The notes below the pieces were generated by a model. It was not told where the DNA came from and did not search any database. It worked only from the letters and a program-made list of their open reading frames with translations. From contig JAPTOF010000035.1 in assembly GCA_028554755.1 (NCBI GenBank), positions 72,001 to 136,000 on the forward strand: a stretch of DNA of 64,000 bases, given 5' to 3'. Below, in pieces: positions 41,201 to 53,277 of this stretch (positions within the stretch are counted from its first letter, which is position 1; every line of letters begins with the position of its first letter). This DNA comes from Cordia subcordata (taxonomy: Eukaryota; Streptophyta; Magnoliopsida; Boraginales; Cordiaceae). The position numbers were made by a program, and so were the translations under genes.

Positions 41201-44200
41201 AAACTCATACTATACCACAAAAGCTAATCTAAAGAACTTAAGAGATGAAGAAAATTACACCAAAAAATATATACCTGATTTAAGGCCCTTCTATCTGCTT
41301 GCAAAGAAACACCTGCTGATCCAGCTTCTGAAATAATTGCAACAAGCTTCTTCCCGTCCATAAATAGCTGCTTCTCATGCATATTGACCATTTCCATGGT
41401 AACCTCCTTGCTGAGGTAGTTTAAGAAATCATACTTCAGTAATTGCAAGATAAAACTTTTGAGTGAATGAACCAGAATGTGCCAAAACTCACGTGTTCCG
41501 TGCTTGATAGGTCACACCTTTGCCGCTAGAAGCCCTGACAAGCATGCCGCGTCTCCCTGTAATTTCCGCAACTTTATCGGGACCTCCAAGCTGTCAAATA
41601 TCACACGTTAATTGAAGGCTGATAACATGTTTAAGAAAAGATTTAGAGATTTTCTAGAAACAAGTTGGGAAAATTAGCTTCTTTAGCAGCTACCCGATCA
41701 ATAATATCATCCAAGGGATTATTTGGAAGATCCAAAGTGCGAATTATATCCAAAATTTTAGTTTTACGTTCCAGAGCTCCTTCATACCTAGAATAGAAGT
41801 CAAAAAAGTTATTGGACTTGCAAATCAACTAAAAGTAAGTATTACAACAAGCAAGGGTAAAAGGGATAAAGGGGAAAAAAATTTGAAGTCCATTTGCAGA
41901 CAAAGAGTACCGCTGTAATAGTTCCGCGACATAGGCATGTCTTGCTTGGAGATATTCCTCCGTTTTCTCCTTGCAAGAAGGACATGACCAGTCCCCAGAT
42001 ACAGCTTCTACAACAGGGGGAACTAGACATGCAGGATGGATTAGCTGGCCACAACAACTACAGTGAAGCAATTTCTTCCTCTCCTACAAGAAAAGATAGT
42101 GATGTCATGAGGGTATAAACCACACTTAACATGTCTAAAAATAAAAGAAAATGAAACAAAACAAGACACCTCTTCTGAATTGCAAATATCACAGATCTGA
42201 AACTCGTCGTCAGATTCAGCAGATTCGGGTTGAGAGTCGCCTGTGATATACAGATTCAGTTATTAATAAATTGTGGAGCCACGTTTAATTTCCTATCACA
42301 ATAAAAAGCATTGCAGCTCTATTTTGATATTTAGTAAGTGTTGAGAAAAATAAGCAAAACGAATGCTCTACAAAATCAGCAGAAAGTCGAGGCAGCAATA
42401 TGCAACATAGAATATAGTTGAAGAAACTAATGATAAAAATAAAGCTATAATGCACCATGAAAGTTTGAGAATGACAGGTAATGATATTACAAAAGAAGAT
42501 GCAAGTAATTCCAAGAGAGAAGCCCCTAAGAGCAAGAGTACTTAAATGTTGCCATAGTATGACATGATATCTGAAACGACGCAAACAAAGAGATTTAGCA
42601 TATCCAGTACGCAACACTATTACTTTCTGATTCTTCATCACTTTCTTCATCACTTGCATCTTGCCATCTAGCTACTTTCCTCACCCTCCCTCTGAATGAA
42701 ACACCAGGTGTTGCTGAATGCCTCTTTCTTTGAAGCTCCTTCACGCTTTCCTCTAACCACATGAATTGGAAGTGAATCAAAAAGGCAGCAGAGTTAGAGA
42801 TACAAATTTTGTACAATGAATGTATCAGTATATTCCAAGAACTTGATCTGTTCCGCCAGCCACAAGCATGGCAAGAACTAGAAGTAATGGGCAGACTTCA
42901 CTAGGTAATGCTAACCTAGCAACTGGGCAAGGTATTAACAGTGTTAGTTAAAAGATACATACCTGGGAGCGGTTCAGGCTTTTCAGGTAAAGGATAGTTC
43001 TCTTCAACAAACTTGAGCAGCAATTCACGAGGCCCAGAGATAAAGTCATCAAGCTCAAGTCCCTGTTAAAGGAAACATTTTAATATCAAAAGATTATTAC
43101 AATTGGAAAGAGGCCGATTTAGTTATCTTTGGATTGGCCTAAGACAAAGGAGTTGCAGATTAAGATGTAGGAGGCTTACATATTTTGACACAGCTTCCTC
43201 TGTCCGAGCCTCTCCGGTACTCTGTAGGCCGATGACTACACACTTGTTCTCCATCAACGCTTGCTTGGAGAGTCTAACTACTGCAGGTACTTTTGCCGAC
43301 ATACACATATGTCTAAAGAAACGCTACAACAGATAATAGCACAAACACATGCTAAACTAAGTAAATTACAAGAAATTATAAAGGTCAAGTTTAAGAATAG
43401 CAAGCTTGTTATTTTGAACTTGATTCCAAACCTGATGATTTGCCCAGTATAATCTCCAAAGCTGACTTGTGCTAGGTTTCTCATTGTTAAGAATTGCACT
43501 TGCACGTAGCAGTTCCACCCTCAGTTCCGCCCAAAATTCTGCTGCTTTCTCGTACATGTCCTAAGAAATGCATGAAATCAGATGGCAATAATGCAGCTAT
43601 CAATGTTCATCAAAAAAGCATGCTTCAAACATGACTTTGACCAGAGAAAATTCTCCGATATTACGAGCAATGGACCTATGTTTTATTTTAGATGGCAACA
43701 AATCTAGCTTTAACAGCACAGAAACTTCAAATAACAAACTTAAAAATAACTATTTGATGTCAGCACAAGCACTATGCTCTAAGCAGTTGTACTTCTCATG
43801 ACCCTCTGCCTGGTGAACAAAAAGAATGTTGCAGTCATGAAAAATGAAAAGAAAAGAGGAAGATAGAATATCCAATACAACGATTGATGCACCATAAAGT
43901 AGGAGGAGGTTATATTACAGAGCTAGAGACATTTAAAGGTGAAAATCTGTGAGAGAGATATATTGGTTCAACAAGGATATGATCCAGCAGTTGCTAATGA
44001 TAGGAGAAATGTTGACTAACAGTTAGTTCGCTGAGAAAAACTTTTAAAGAATAACAGAGATATATAGTCAAATCTCTATAAACCAGAACAGAATATAAAA
44101 TGACCAGCCTCCTAATAGGACACCACTAAGTAGCCTATAGATATTCCTCGTCCACCTGGAGTAACATGAACATGACCAGGCTACTACAGCAAGCACAGAG

Positions 44201-47200
44201 CTATCATATCGTGCACCATACCATCATTGTGGCCTCTAATGGCACTTCAACAACTTCAAACTCTGCACCTTTATAGCTCAGCGTACGACAAACATACATT
44301 CCCCTGAAATGCCAACAATCATTAGCATCGCATCACAACCTTTCCAACAAAATTGTCGCAAAACAACATAATTCGGAACCTCGCTTTCATGTCCATTGCA
44401 ACAAGTTCAAGTGCTCCAACACCTCCTTTCTCCATAGCACCTGAAAAAGAATAAGTAAAGTAACGCTAAATGGTACCAACCCCCAAGGAACAACAACAAA
44501 TGAAGCAAGGAACTAATAGCAACGTAGTACAACAACCACAATGTACATAGCTGCCTGAATGCAGGCTAAAAAAGCACCAATCGAAGTGAAAATGGAATGC
44601 GTAATAAGATGGTTTTCCATTAGTTAACTTAATAGATCTATACACTTCTTCACTAGTCAAAAGATGGAAAAAATGACCAGCTGCCTAGCTCTTGGCAAGC
44701 AGACCTTTTATCTACACAAGCAGGTGGCTTCAGCAAAATATAAGCAACAGTTTGGCTGCACATGTGTCATTTTATCTTAGGGCCTCTGATAGTAAACATG
44801 ATCATACTCGGAGCATCAACATCTGCTCGTTTTTTAATGTTTTTACCTTTTACAGCAAACAGGAAATTTCTCCACATAATTTTTAATATGATGAACAAAC
44901 ATATTTTAAGGGCATCAAACATATATTCAGCTAAAGAAAGAGAAATTGCACCTAAAAAATCGCGAAAATTAAGAAAAGATGTTCCAGCTCCCCAGAGGCC
45001 CAGTCGAACCATATAACCCATGTTCCGTGGTTCGGAAGCACCAGTAGCCGAGCAATAAACAACACGAGCGTGAGGAAGTCGAGCCTGTAATGTGAAAATA
45101 ATTTTCAACAACTAACCATCCAATTATGCCTCTTCAGACAAATTTTACAAGAATGACTTGAAAGTACACATCATAATTGAAGATGTGCAGCAGCAAGTCA
45201 AATGGATGTAAACAGCATCTGTACTAATATTCTAACAATTAGATAATATAAAAGGGTAGGAAATTTTGATGCCAAGAACTCCTCTATTTACTAATGTTGA
45301 GTTCCATATCTACCAAACAGATCTGATTAAAGATAGTAAAGAGAATTAGAATCATGAAAATATATGTTATTTCTTATCAAATCTATAGCAGTTACATCTT
45401 ATATATATAGACAAGTGAGAAGCAAGTAAACAGCTATAACTAACTATAGAGTAGTACAGCTGTCATCTAACAAACTAACTGATTGTGCAGCTAGCTTACA
45501 AATGCTAAAATCACTTGCCTGTGACATACTACACTCTTACAGTTAACAAAACTAATTAACTAAGTAAACTGACTACTAATCTCTCTTATCATCCCCCCTC
45601 AAGCTGAGCAGGGCAGGCCATGTAAAGCTTGGTCTTGAGATGCTGAAAAACTGACTTAGACAAATGCTTAGTCAATAAGTCTGCAACCTGTTCTGTAGTT
45701 GAAATGTGAGATATAGCCAACTGCTTGGATTGAACTTGTTCTCCAACAAAATGATAATCAATCTCAATGTGCTCTGTTCTAGCATGATAAACAGGATTGT
45801 TTGCCAAAGCTAGAGCTGAAGCATTATCACAAAACAATCTAGGAGTAGTAACTGATATGCCCAAATCCTTTAAAATATAAGTGAGCCACTTTATTTCTGC
45901 TGAAGTAATTGCCATGGCCCTGTATTCAACTTCAGTAGATGATCTGGCCACTGTTGGCTGCTTTTTAGATGTCCAAGAAATGATATTATGGCCTAAAAAT
46001 ATACAATAAGCAGTGGTTGATTTCCTGTCCAAAGCACTACTAACCCAATCTGAATCTGAATAGGCCAGAAGATTGAAAGGACTAGGCTGAAGAAGAATGC
46101 CTTGAGAGTAAGAACCTTTAATGAACCTGAGTAGCTTCTTCAAAGCTAAAAAATCATGCTGAGTAGGACTGTGCATAGACTAACACAAAGTATTTACTGC
46201 AAACTGAATATCTGGCCTTGTCATGGTGAGATATTGGAGTGCTCCTACTAGGCTTCTAAACTGAGTAGGATTAGAATATGGAATTTGAGAATGCCCGCCT
46301 CGAAGTTTTAGCCATAGTAGGTAGCCCGGTGGAATGACACTCGACCATACCGACTTCTGCAGGAGATCAAGAGCATATTTGCTTTGATGCAGTAGTAGAC
46401 CATTTGAAGAATAATGAACTTCAATCCCCAAGAAATAAGTCAAGGAACGCAAGTCTTTCATAGCAAATTTCTGTTGCATTAATATAATAAGATTATGAAT
46501 AACCTGTTGAGAAGAACCAGTAATGATTATATCATCTACATACACTAAGATGATTGTGATTGTAGAATCAGTCTTACAGATGAAGAGAGAGTTATCTGAA
46601 CTACTGCACTTAAAACCCTGATTAAGAAGAAAAGAAGAAAGCAGTTAATACCAAGCTCTTGGAGCTTGCTTGAGCCCATAGAGAGATTTGTTCAATTTAC
46701 ACACAAAATCTGGATGTGTAGAGTCCTCAAAACCTTGGGGTTGAACCATATAGACCTTTTCATCCATTGACCCATGTAAAAAGGCATTAGACACATCTAA
46801 TTGCCTTAAGGTCCACTTAAAAGTGATAGCCATAGTAAGAACAATTCTTATAGTCTGTGGTTTAACCACTGGACTGAATGTTGCATTGTAGTCTAAGCCT
46901 TCTTGTTGATGAAAACCTTTTGCGACCAACCTTGCTTTGTATCTAGACACAGTCCCATTTGCATTATACTTGATCCTGTACACCCATTTGCAACCAATTG
47001 GATCTCTATCAGGAGGGAGAGGAACCAGAGTCCAGGTATGCTGCTTTAGTAATGCCTCATACTCCTCTTTCATAGCTTGAATCCAGTAAGTATAAGTAGA
47101 TGCTTGTTTATATGATGTTGGTTCAGTGGTTGGTGTCGTAGTTTGTGTATGCAAATTGTAGAGATGAGGTTTAAGACTTCCTGTTTTGGATCTAGTAAGC

Positions 47201-50200
47201 ATTGGATGCCTAGAAACAAGAATAGAAGATGTAGATGTTGAAGAGGAAGAATTCAGTGATGTTGAACTTGTCCTGGAATCATTTTCTGAAACTAACTGTG
47301 AATGATTCTCATTATTAGATGATATACTGAATGAAGAATTTGGCTGAGATAGTGATGATGAATCAGAAGAAAGGACATGACCACTGGCAGTCTCTGATAA
47401 TGTAGACTGAGTAGGATTAGGAGAATTAGAACAAATAAGAGGAGGAAAAGGAACCTGAGCAGGAAGAGTTTGATCACTGTTACTAACTGGAGATGAAGAA
47501 GCAGTAGTACTTGTGGATGAAAACCAGTCAAATTTAGGATAGTCAGAAGAATACTGCAGTTGTGCAAAAGGAAAAACATGCTCTACAAACTGCACATGCC
47601 TAGAGATGTACACTCTGTTAGTATCAGTATCCAAGCACCTATAACCTTTAGTAGTTGGACAATATCCAATAAAGACACAGGGTACAGATCTTGGCTGAAG
47701 CTTATGTTTAGTGTAGGGTCTCAACCAAGGATAACACAAGCATCCAAGAACTTTGAGAAGATCATAGTCTGGATATTTGGAATACAGACACTCAAAGGGT
47801 GACTTATTTGATAAGACATTGGTAGGCAGCCTATTTATGAGGTAATTAGCAGTAGCTAATGACTCAAGCCAAAGGTGATTAGGAAGATTAGCTTGATGCA
47901 TGAGTGTTAAAGCAGTCTCAACTAGATGCCTATGTTTTCTTTCAACCTTCCTATTCTGTTTAGGTGTATAAGGACAGGTTGTATGATGTAAGACTCCTAA
48001 AGACTGAAGAAAAACACTAAATTGTGAATTAACATATTCAGTGCCATTATCAGTCCTAAAGAGCTTAATCTTTGTATCAAACTGTGTATGCACCATATTA
48101 TTGAACAATTGAAAAGCAGTGTAAGCATCAGATTTGTTTTTCAGAGGATAAAACCAAGTAAACATGGTAAAATCATCTAAAAACAGTATATAGTATTTGT
48201 AGTTTTTACAGGAAGGCAAAGGGGATGGACCCCAAACATCATAGTGCACTAACTCAAAAGGCCTAGTAGTAACAGTTTGAGACAAAGAAAAAGGAATCTT
48301 ATGAGATTTGGATACAGCACAAGCATTACAGACTGCATTGTCACTCTCTAATTTTTCATTTAATAAAGAAGACAAAGTAGAGTAAAGCTTTTTAGCAGGA
48401 TGTCCTAGTCTTTGATGCCAGAGAACAGAGATGGAAAGTTTCTTGGAACTGCAGCTGCAACTGAGTAGTGTAGGTGACATGGGAGTGAAAAGAGAGGAAC
48501 TGGAAGCTAAACTGTAAAAACCTTGTTCACAAGGGCCCCTGTACTAAATCTGATGAGTAGAGTTATCCAAAATGAGTACTTCTTTTGAGTTAAAAATGAC
48601 TGTGCAGTTGTTATCATGAGTGAGTTTAGAGATGGATAACAAATTGGATGAAATATGAGGAATATGAAGAACATTAGTGAGCTTATATATGAAATTAGGT
48701 GTAGACAACTTACCAGATCCAATACTAGTGATAGGGAGTTGAGAACCATTACCAACAGTGACAGTTTGATTGCCTTGATAAGGAGCATGAGAATAGAGAT
48801 TGGATAAATCATTGATTACATGTGTGTTTGCTCCAGTGTCCAAAACCCATGCCGTTTCTGATTGTGTTGATTGTCCAGTCTGAGCAGAGTATGCTTGCTT
48901 CTCTAATTGTGGATTTGCATAACTGACATCAAACCTATACCAACACTCTCTTGCAGTGTGATTTGGCTTTTCACAAATCTGGCAATAAATCTTTGTTACT
49001 GTTGATGTAGTAGAGAGTTTAGCTGCAGACTGGGAAGGATTAGGCAGAATTCCTTGAGAATTAGCTGCAGAAGAAGTTTGTGAGCTTCTACTCCTCCTCC
49101 TCTATATTGTTGCCTACCTCTACCTCTGCCTCTACCTGTACCTCTTCCTTGTGAGGTATTGACATACAACAGTGTGTGAGCTTCAAAAGATGAATCAGTT
49201 AAGGTAAGCTTCTTTTTCAACTAAAAATTGAACTCTTCACTTATGAGTAAAGTGTTGAGTTCTAATGGAGTAATAGGAGTGGATCGAAGTCTCACACTAG
49301 ACTAAAAAGAGTCATACTCTGAGGGTAAGCCTCTAAGAGTATACAAAACAAGATCTTCATCTCTGACAATATCATCCACAGCTGCAAGACTGTCAGTGAG
49401 AGTTTTAATCTCATCAAGATAAGCTTGCATCATGAAAATATCTGTTATTTCTCATCAAATCGATAGCAGTTACATCTTATATATATAGACAAGTGAGAAG
49501 CAAGTAAACAGCTATAACTAACTATATAGTACAGCTGTCATTTAACAAACTAACTGATTGTGCAGTTAGCTTACAAATGCTAAAATCACTTGCCTGTGAC
49601 ATACTACACTCTTACAGTTAACAAAACTAATTAACTAAGTAAACTGACTACTAATCTCTCTTATCAGATAGCTTCTATTGACAATACAGAAATTGGAGTT
49701 GACATAGCCAAAAAGCAAAAAAGTTGTCATCAGGCATATGACGCCATAAGCCCATAACTACAATTTTTAAGCTCAATTCAAGCTCCTAAATAGTGCATAT
49801 CTACCAGTCATTTTTAACAAGCCTAAAATTTGATCTCAATGAAGAGGATGATGTAATATAACTCAACATTAAAACAGCGGATGACAGGACAAGAATTGGT
49901 ATCAGACTATCAGTAGGTACATGCTGCTCATCTGAGTCAAACAAGTTGAAGAAATGCAGAAGGGTAAGAGATGGGCCCAGAAGGTGAAGAGGGGGAACAG
50001 AGACAGAAAGACATATATTGTTCTGTTGGCATGTCACTGAATAATATAAAATTAGGAGATAATAGTTAAAGCATGCCCTCTGAGATAACAGTAAAGACAT
50101 TCAAGGACATTATATGTACCAATCATCCAGTTGCAGTAGCAAACCTGAATTTCAAGGACAGCTTCACCAGTCCGAGTTGGCTGCCCTCCAGCTTCAGGGA

Positions 50201-53200
50201 CTAAATTTTTGGCTTTGTGACACTACATTCAAACATTTGAATTTATTACTGCAAGAAAGATGATATTGAAACCGTCTATGGCAATGAATTAAGCGAAAAC
50301 TGTTGGTTTCAGGTGTACATGGGGTTAAGTAAGAAAAATTAATTCATCCATATCAGGGGGATAAAATTACATACCTCATCAAATATAACAAGGCCATCAA
50401 ATTCTGGTCCACACCACTGCACAAGCTGCTGTAAACGAGAACGGCCTTTCTCAGAAGATGCTATTAGACTGCTGTATGTCAAGAACATAACTCCCTCCCT
50501 TATGCCAACAGATTTGGAGTCGAGTTTAGAATACGGAAGCTTGTTCAGGGCATGTACTGTAAAGGATAAAAAAGAAGCTTCATGAAAAATGCACCCAATT
50601 CCAATAAATTAGAAGTGCACATTCAAGTTGAAGAAAATTTCTACTCGAAGTTGTACAAACTAAGAACTAAAATGGAACCCCAACCCCTTCCTTGCGGCCA
50701 AAAAGAAGATTTATCCTTATAAGATTGGTTAGTCACAACTTTTGTGCATTCATCAATAGTCTTCGAAATCCCAACCCTCCCCCCACCCAAGAAAAAAAAA
50801 CAAAGGAGAGGAAGAAGAGGAGGAGGAGGAGGAGAGGGGGGTATACAATGTTCATACAGCTGAACTAGTTATGATTTTGAGCAAAAATAAATATGAGCTT
50901 ACATACCAAAATGTATATGTTGCCACTTTATTAGCCATTAGTATTATTGAATTTCCAAGATCATATTAAATTCAAATACAAAAACAGGAGAAGTAAACCA
51001 TCATCCAAAGTAAATAGGCACAAGAAGATGAAGTTACAGAAGATCATATAGAACTTCAAAGAGACTATATAGGTATGCAAAGGCAACCCCCCACCCCCCT
51101 AAACCCAAAAAAAAAAACAGAAGGAAAAAAGAAAAAGAAAATTTGACAAGATTGTCATCTGGATTTTCCTACCTTCAACACCCATTGCACCCACGTCAGC
51201 CAAGTCTCTTATTGCATCAAATTTTAAGTCTGAACCAACAGATATCCACCTGTATAAGATCATCAGAGAAGGATAGGAAAAATTCATTATACAACACAGC
51301 TTTCTAGCCCAACAATTATATCAGACCTCGACAAAATTGAGCCCCATATGAAAAATGGGATGATGATCTGAATCAGGCTTAAGACTTACAATGCTTTTCT
51401 TCTCCTATGGTGCCAGTTCTCCCATATTAATCCTGCAATTGTTCTTCCTTTACCAACACCAGCACCATCTCCAATAAAAAATCCTGCCCTGGCACCATTT
51501 GGAAGGTGCTGAAGATGTCTCTGTGATTGGAAACAGTATCATATTGCAGGTGTCAGTAAAAACTCAAAATACTAAGCCATAAGGCAAATATAGAAACTAC
51601 CTGACAGGCATAAACCAAAGTTTCAATTTGCAAGCACGATAAAGACTTTGAACTTTCCAGCTCATCTTTGATCTCAAGATCATAAGTTGGTTCGGGTGGC
51701 TGAACTGCTGACAAGGAAGACGTCTCCACAATAGGATCTGGATGAGGAGGACCAATAGATAATTTGGGAGGGCGCTGCATGGTAATCATCAATTGGGGAA
51801 GGAAAAAGGGAAGAATTGTTAATAGTGGCTGAGCATGTTCACTTGAAACAAAAAGGTCAGTAGCAATGTTGGTAAGAATGGAAACATAGAGGTGTTTTGA
51901 TCAGGGTAAGAAAGCATACATAATCCATGAATGTTTCTCCAGCCAAGCCACCTTCATCTTCTTCACGTTCCACTTCTATAGCTACCTGAAAGTCAACATC
52001 AGAAGAAAAAGAATTAAAGATGAGACTTTCCAGTCAAGATCTCAAGGCAAACACCAACAAAAGATCTAAGATTTTATGGTAAATTCTTTAGCAGCATCTA
52101 CACCAGTAAAACAAAATACTTCACAAAGAACTATTAAGAGTGTAGCTCGAAATAGACCCATTCATTCATGTGAGAATATAAGGTGAATCAGGTTTAACTA
52201 CTCGACAAATAATGCAGCAGTAAAGCAATTAAAAAAGAAACCATATAGAGAAATGTGGATAAATATTACTTTCTGGCAAGCACCCACAGGAAGCCACTGC
52301 AGTAGCTTGTCCTCTTTCAACTATATAAACCTGGATACCAAGATTCTCCTAGAACAACTTGATGATACTAAAATGGGACTCGAAAAGACATTTCAACCAC
52401 ATGTAAATTTCGATTGATACAGAAAGCCCCAATGATTTTATACCGGTTTTATGGACTTGGGTAATAGAATACACAACTGTAAGTGGAGATGATTGCATAT
52501 CTGAGGTGAATGGCAGCACACTTGCATATCTGAGGTAAATGGCAGCACACACCACAGTGCTCAGCTAGTATATAAATGCATTTACTTAATAATTACAGAG
52601 ATAGTTGTGGCACGAATTACATGGACCCTATGCAAACGATAAGTAGAACACGAAATGAAATAGTCATATTAAATTGTTTATTTAGAAAAAGCACTGCATA
52701 TAAGAACTGAAACAAGTGCAAAGATTAGCAATCAGATAAAGAGGAAAGGAAGACCTCGTTGACTTCTTCAGGAGGAGGAGGAGGAGGGAGACGGAGAGGA
52801 GGGGGAGGAGGAGCACCAGGAGGAGGAGGAGGAGCAGCACCAGGAGGAGGAGGGTAGAAGGGGCGCATCTTAGAGAGATCGACAGCGAGGTCGACCCCAC
52901 ACTGAGGGCAATTGAAGCGAGAGAGGCCGTGTGGGACGTTGAGTATGGCCTTGCAGTGAGCACAAGGCAGCTGGATCTTAGTCGGATCAATGCCATGGGC
53001 CCTCTGTTGCTGTTGCTGTTGCTGTTGTTGAACCCTCATCAGCTCCGGCGGCAGCATCTGCGGCAATTGACAGGTAGGGCAAACGAACTCCGTTAGCCCC
53101 GGCCCCACAGATAAGATCACCTTGCAGCCTGCACACCTCACCTGGCATACCGTTCCCGTGGAGGCAGCGGGTACCGGTGGCGGAGGAGGTGGTGCAATTG

Positions 53201-53228
53201 GTGGCGGCGGCATAGTCGGCTGCCCCAT
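35276..53228 (-). CDS. FGT1: FORGETTER1, strawberry notch family helicase-like protein
   Basis: I rebuilt 32 exons in unbroken phase, 1268 aa (Arabidopsis FGT1 is about 1,300). The family works with chromatin remodellers; Arabidopsis FGT1 sustains expression after heat stress. Visible parts: Pro-rich N terminus; two LSD1-like zinc motifs (C32-C35/C50-C53 and C89-C92/C107-C110) around a Q9 tract (67-75); Walker [11 protein letters not shown] (255-264); DECH box (367-370); PHD finger split over two exons (C670 to C714); helicase motif [13 protein letters not shown] near 863-873. Exons in gene order: 52755-53228, 51920-51985, 51601-51774, 51390-51520, 51173-51249, 50375-50556, 50145-50222, 44952-45084, 44380-44440, 44222-44303, 43432-43560, 43180-43323, 42963-43062, 42624-42752, 42170-42240, 41911-42083, 41694-41787, 41493-41590, 41275-41410, 40931-41037, 39165-39260, 38979-39066, 38738-38858, 38329-38440, 38126-38249, 37981-38058, 37765-37883, 37522-37575, 37312-37414, 36586-36714, 35793-35904, 35276-35307. 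The donor of exon 14 could instead lie 6 bases on, at 42618, in the same phase. A copia element occupies intron 7. Confidence 0.93.
45337..45591 (-). repeat. 3' LTR of the copia element
   Basis: On the element's strand it starts TGATAAGAGAG directly after the polypurine tract. The segment shared with the 5' LTR is 45351-45591. The extra outer bases (45337-45350) are included because they bring the end exactly to the gatag duplication; the terminal bases read CTCTTTA rather than the usual CA, so a mutated end or a boundary at 45355 remains possible. Confidence 0.75.
45589..49428 (-). pseudogene. Copia gag-pol, broken by several stops and a frameshift
   Basis: In element order: partial gag with a Gly/Arg-rich segment and a CCHC zinc knuckle (near 48960-49000); protease active site DTGA (near 48838); GAG-pre-integrase HQRLGHP (near 48420); integrase with [16 protein letters not shown] and KQNRKVERK; reverse transcriptase with YVDD (near 46540); RNase H with DSDW (near 46065) and the Ty1 RNase H segment [10 protein letters not shown]. 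In-frame stops are at 49302-49304, 49221-49223, 48544-48546, 46645-46647 and 46180-46182. A frame change follows the gag Gly/Arg segment. The first kilobase of a normal element's coding part is shortened by the 5' deletion. Confidence 0.88.
49429..49666 (-). repeat. 5' LTR of the copia element, inner end deleted
   Basis: It matches the 3' LTR with five substitutions and one 3-base indel over about 235 bases. It then passes directly into gag coding sequence with no primer-binding site. The bases atcatgaaaata are common to both LTR copies at the break; the sequence then differs (gaattaga against aagcttgc), which marks the deletion point. Confidence 0.8.
52493..52550. repeat. 29-bp tandem duplication in FGT1 intron 1
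   Basis: The unit TTGCATATCTGAGGTGAATG and following bases occurs twice end to end (52493-52521, 52522-52550) with a single difference. It is intronic and not coding. Confidence 0.9.
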
Positions 53229-53243
53229 TTCCGTACTATCTCG

Positions 53244-53245
<2 letters not shown>

Positions 53246-53274
<29 letters not shown>
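53246..53274 (-). repeat. (TA)n microsatellite in the FGT1 5' leader
   Basis: About 14 TA units lie 17-46 bp upstream of the FGT1 start codon (53226-53228), so the tract is probably inside the 5' untranslated region or the core promoter. Length changes here are likely between individuals. An effect on transcription or translation is only inference. Confidence 0.85.

Positions 53275-53277
<3 letters not shown>

Larger units (their letters stand above)
45337..49666 (-). mobile_element. Defective Ty1/copia LTR retrotransposon in FGT1 intron 7
   Basis: The element lies on the same strand as FGT1. It has two near-identical LTRs, a polypurine tract (GAGGGGGGA on the minus strand) next to the 3' LTR, and gag, protease, integrase, reverse transcriptase and RNase H in copia order. 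The 5-base sequence gatag at 45332-45336 and 49667-49671 is the likely target duplication. It fits if the 3' LTR spans 45337-45591 and the 5' LTR has lost its inner end. The internal region starts abruptly inside gag; no primer-binding site is present. Several in-frame stops show that it cannot encode its own proteins. Confidence 0.9.

Noticed and set aside
44767..45111. 114-codon minus-strand frame taken as a separate small gene
   Set aside because: Most of it is FGT1 exon 8 (44952-45084), extended into intron on both sides.
34158..53228. Functional link between the HSP20 fragment and FGT1 (heat-stress memory)
   Set aside because: The fragment has no start codon and lacks most of its domain, and adjacency alone is not evidence. 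I treat it as coincidence.
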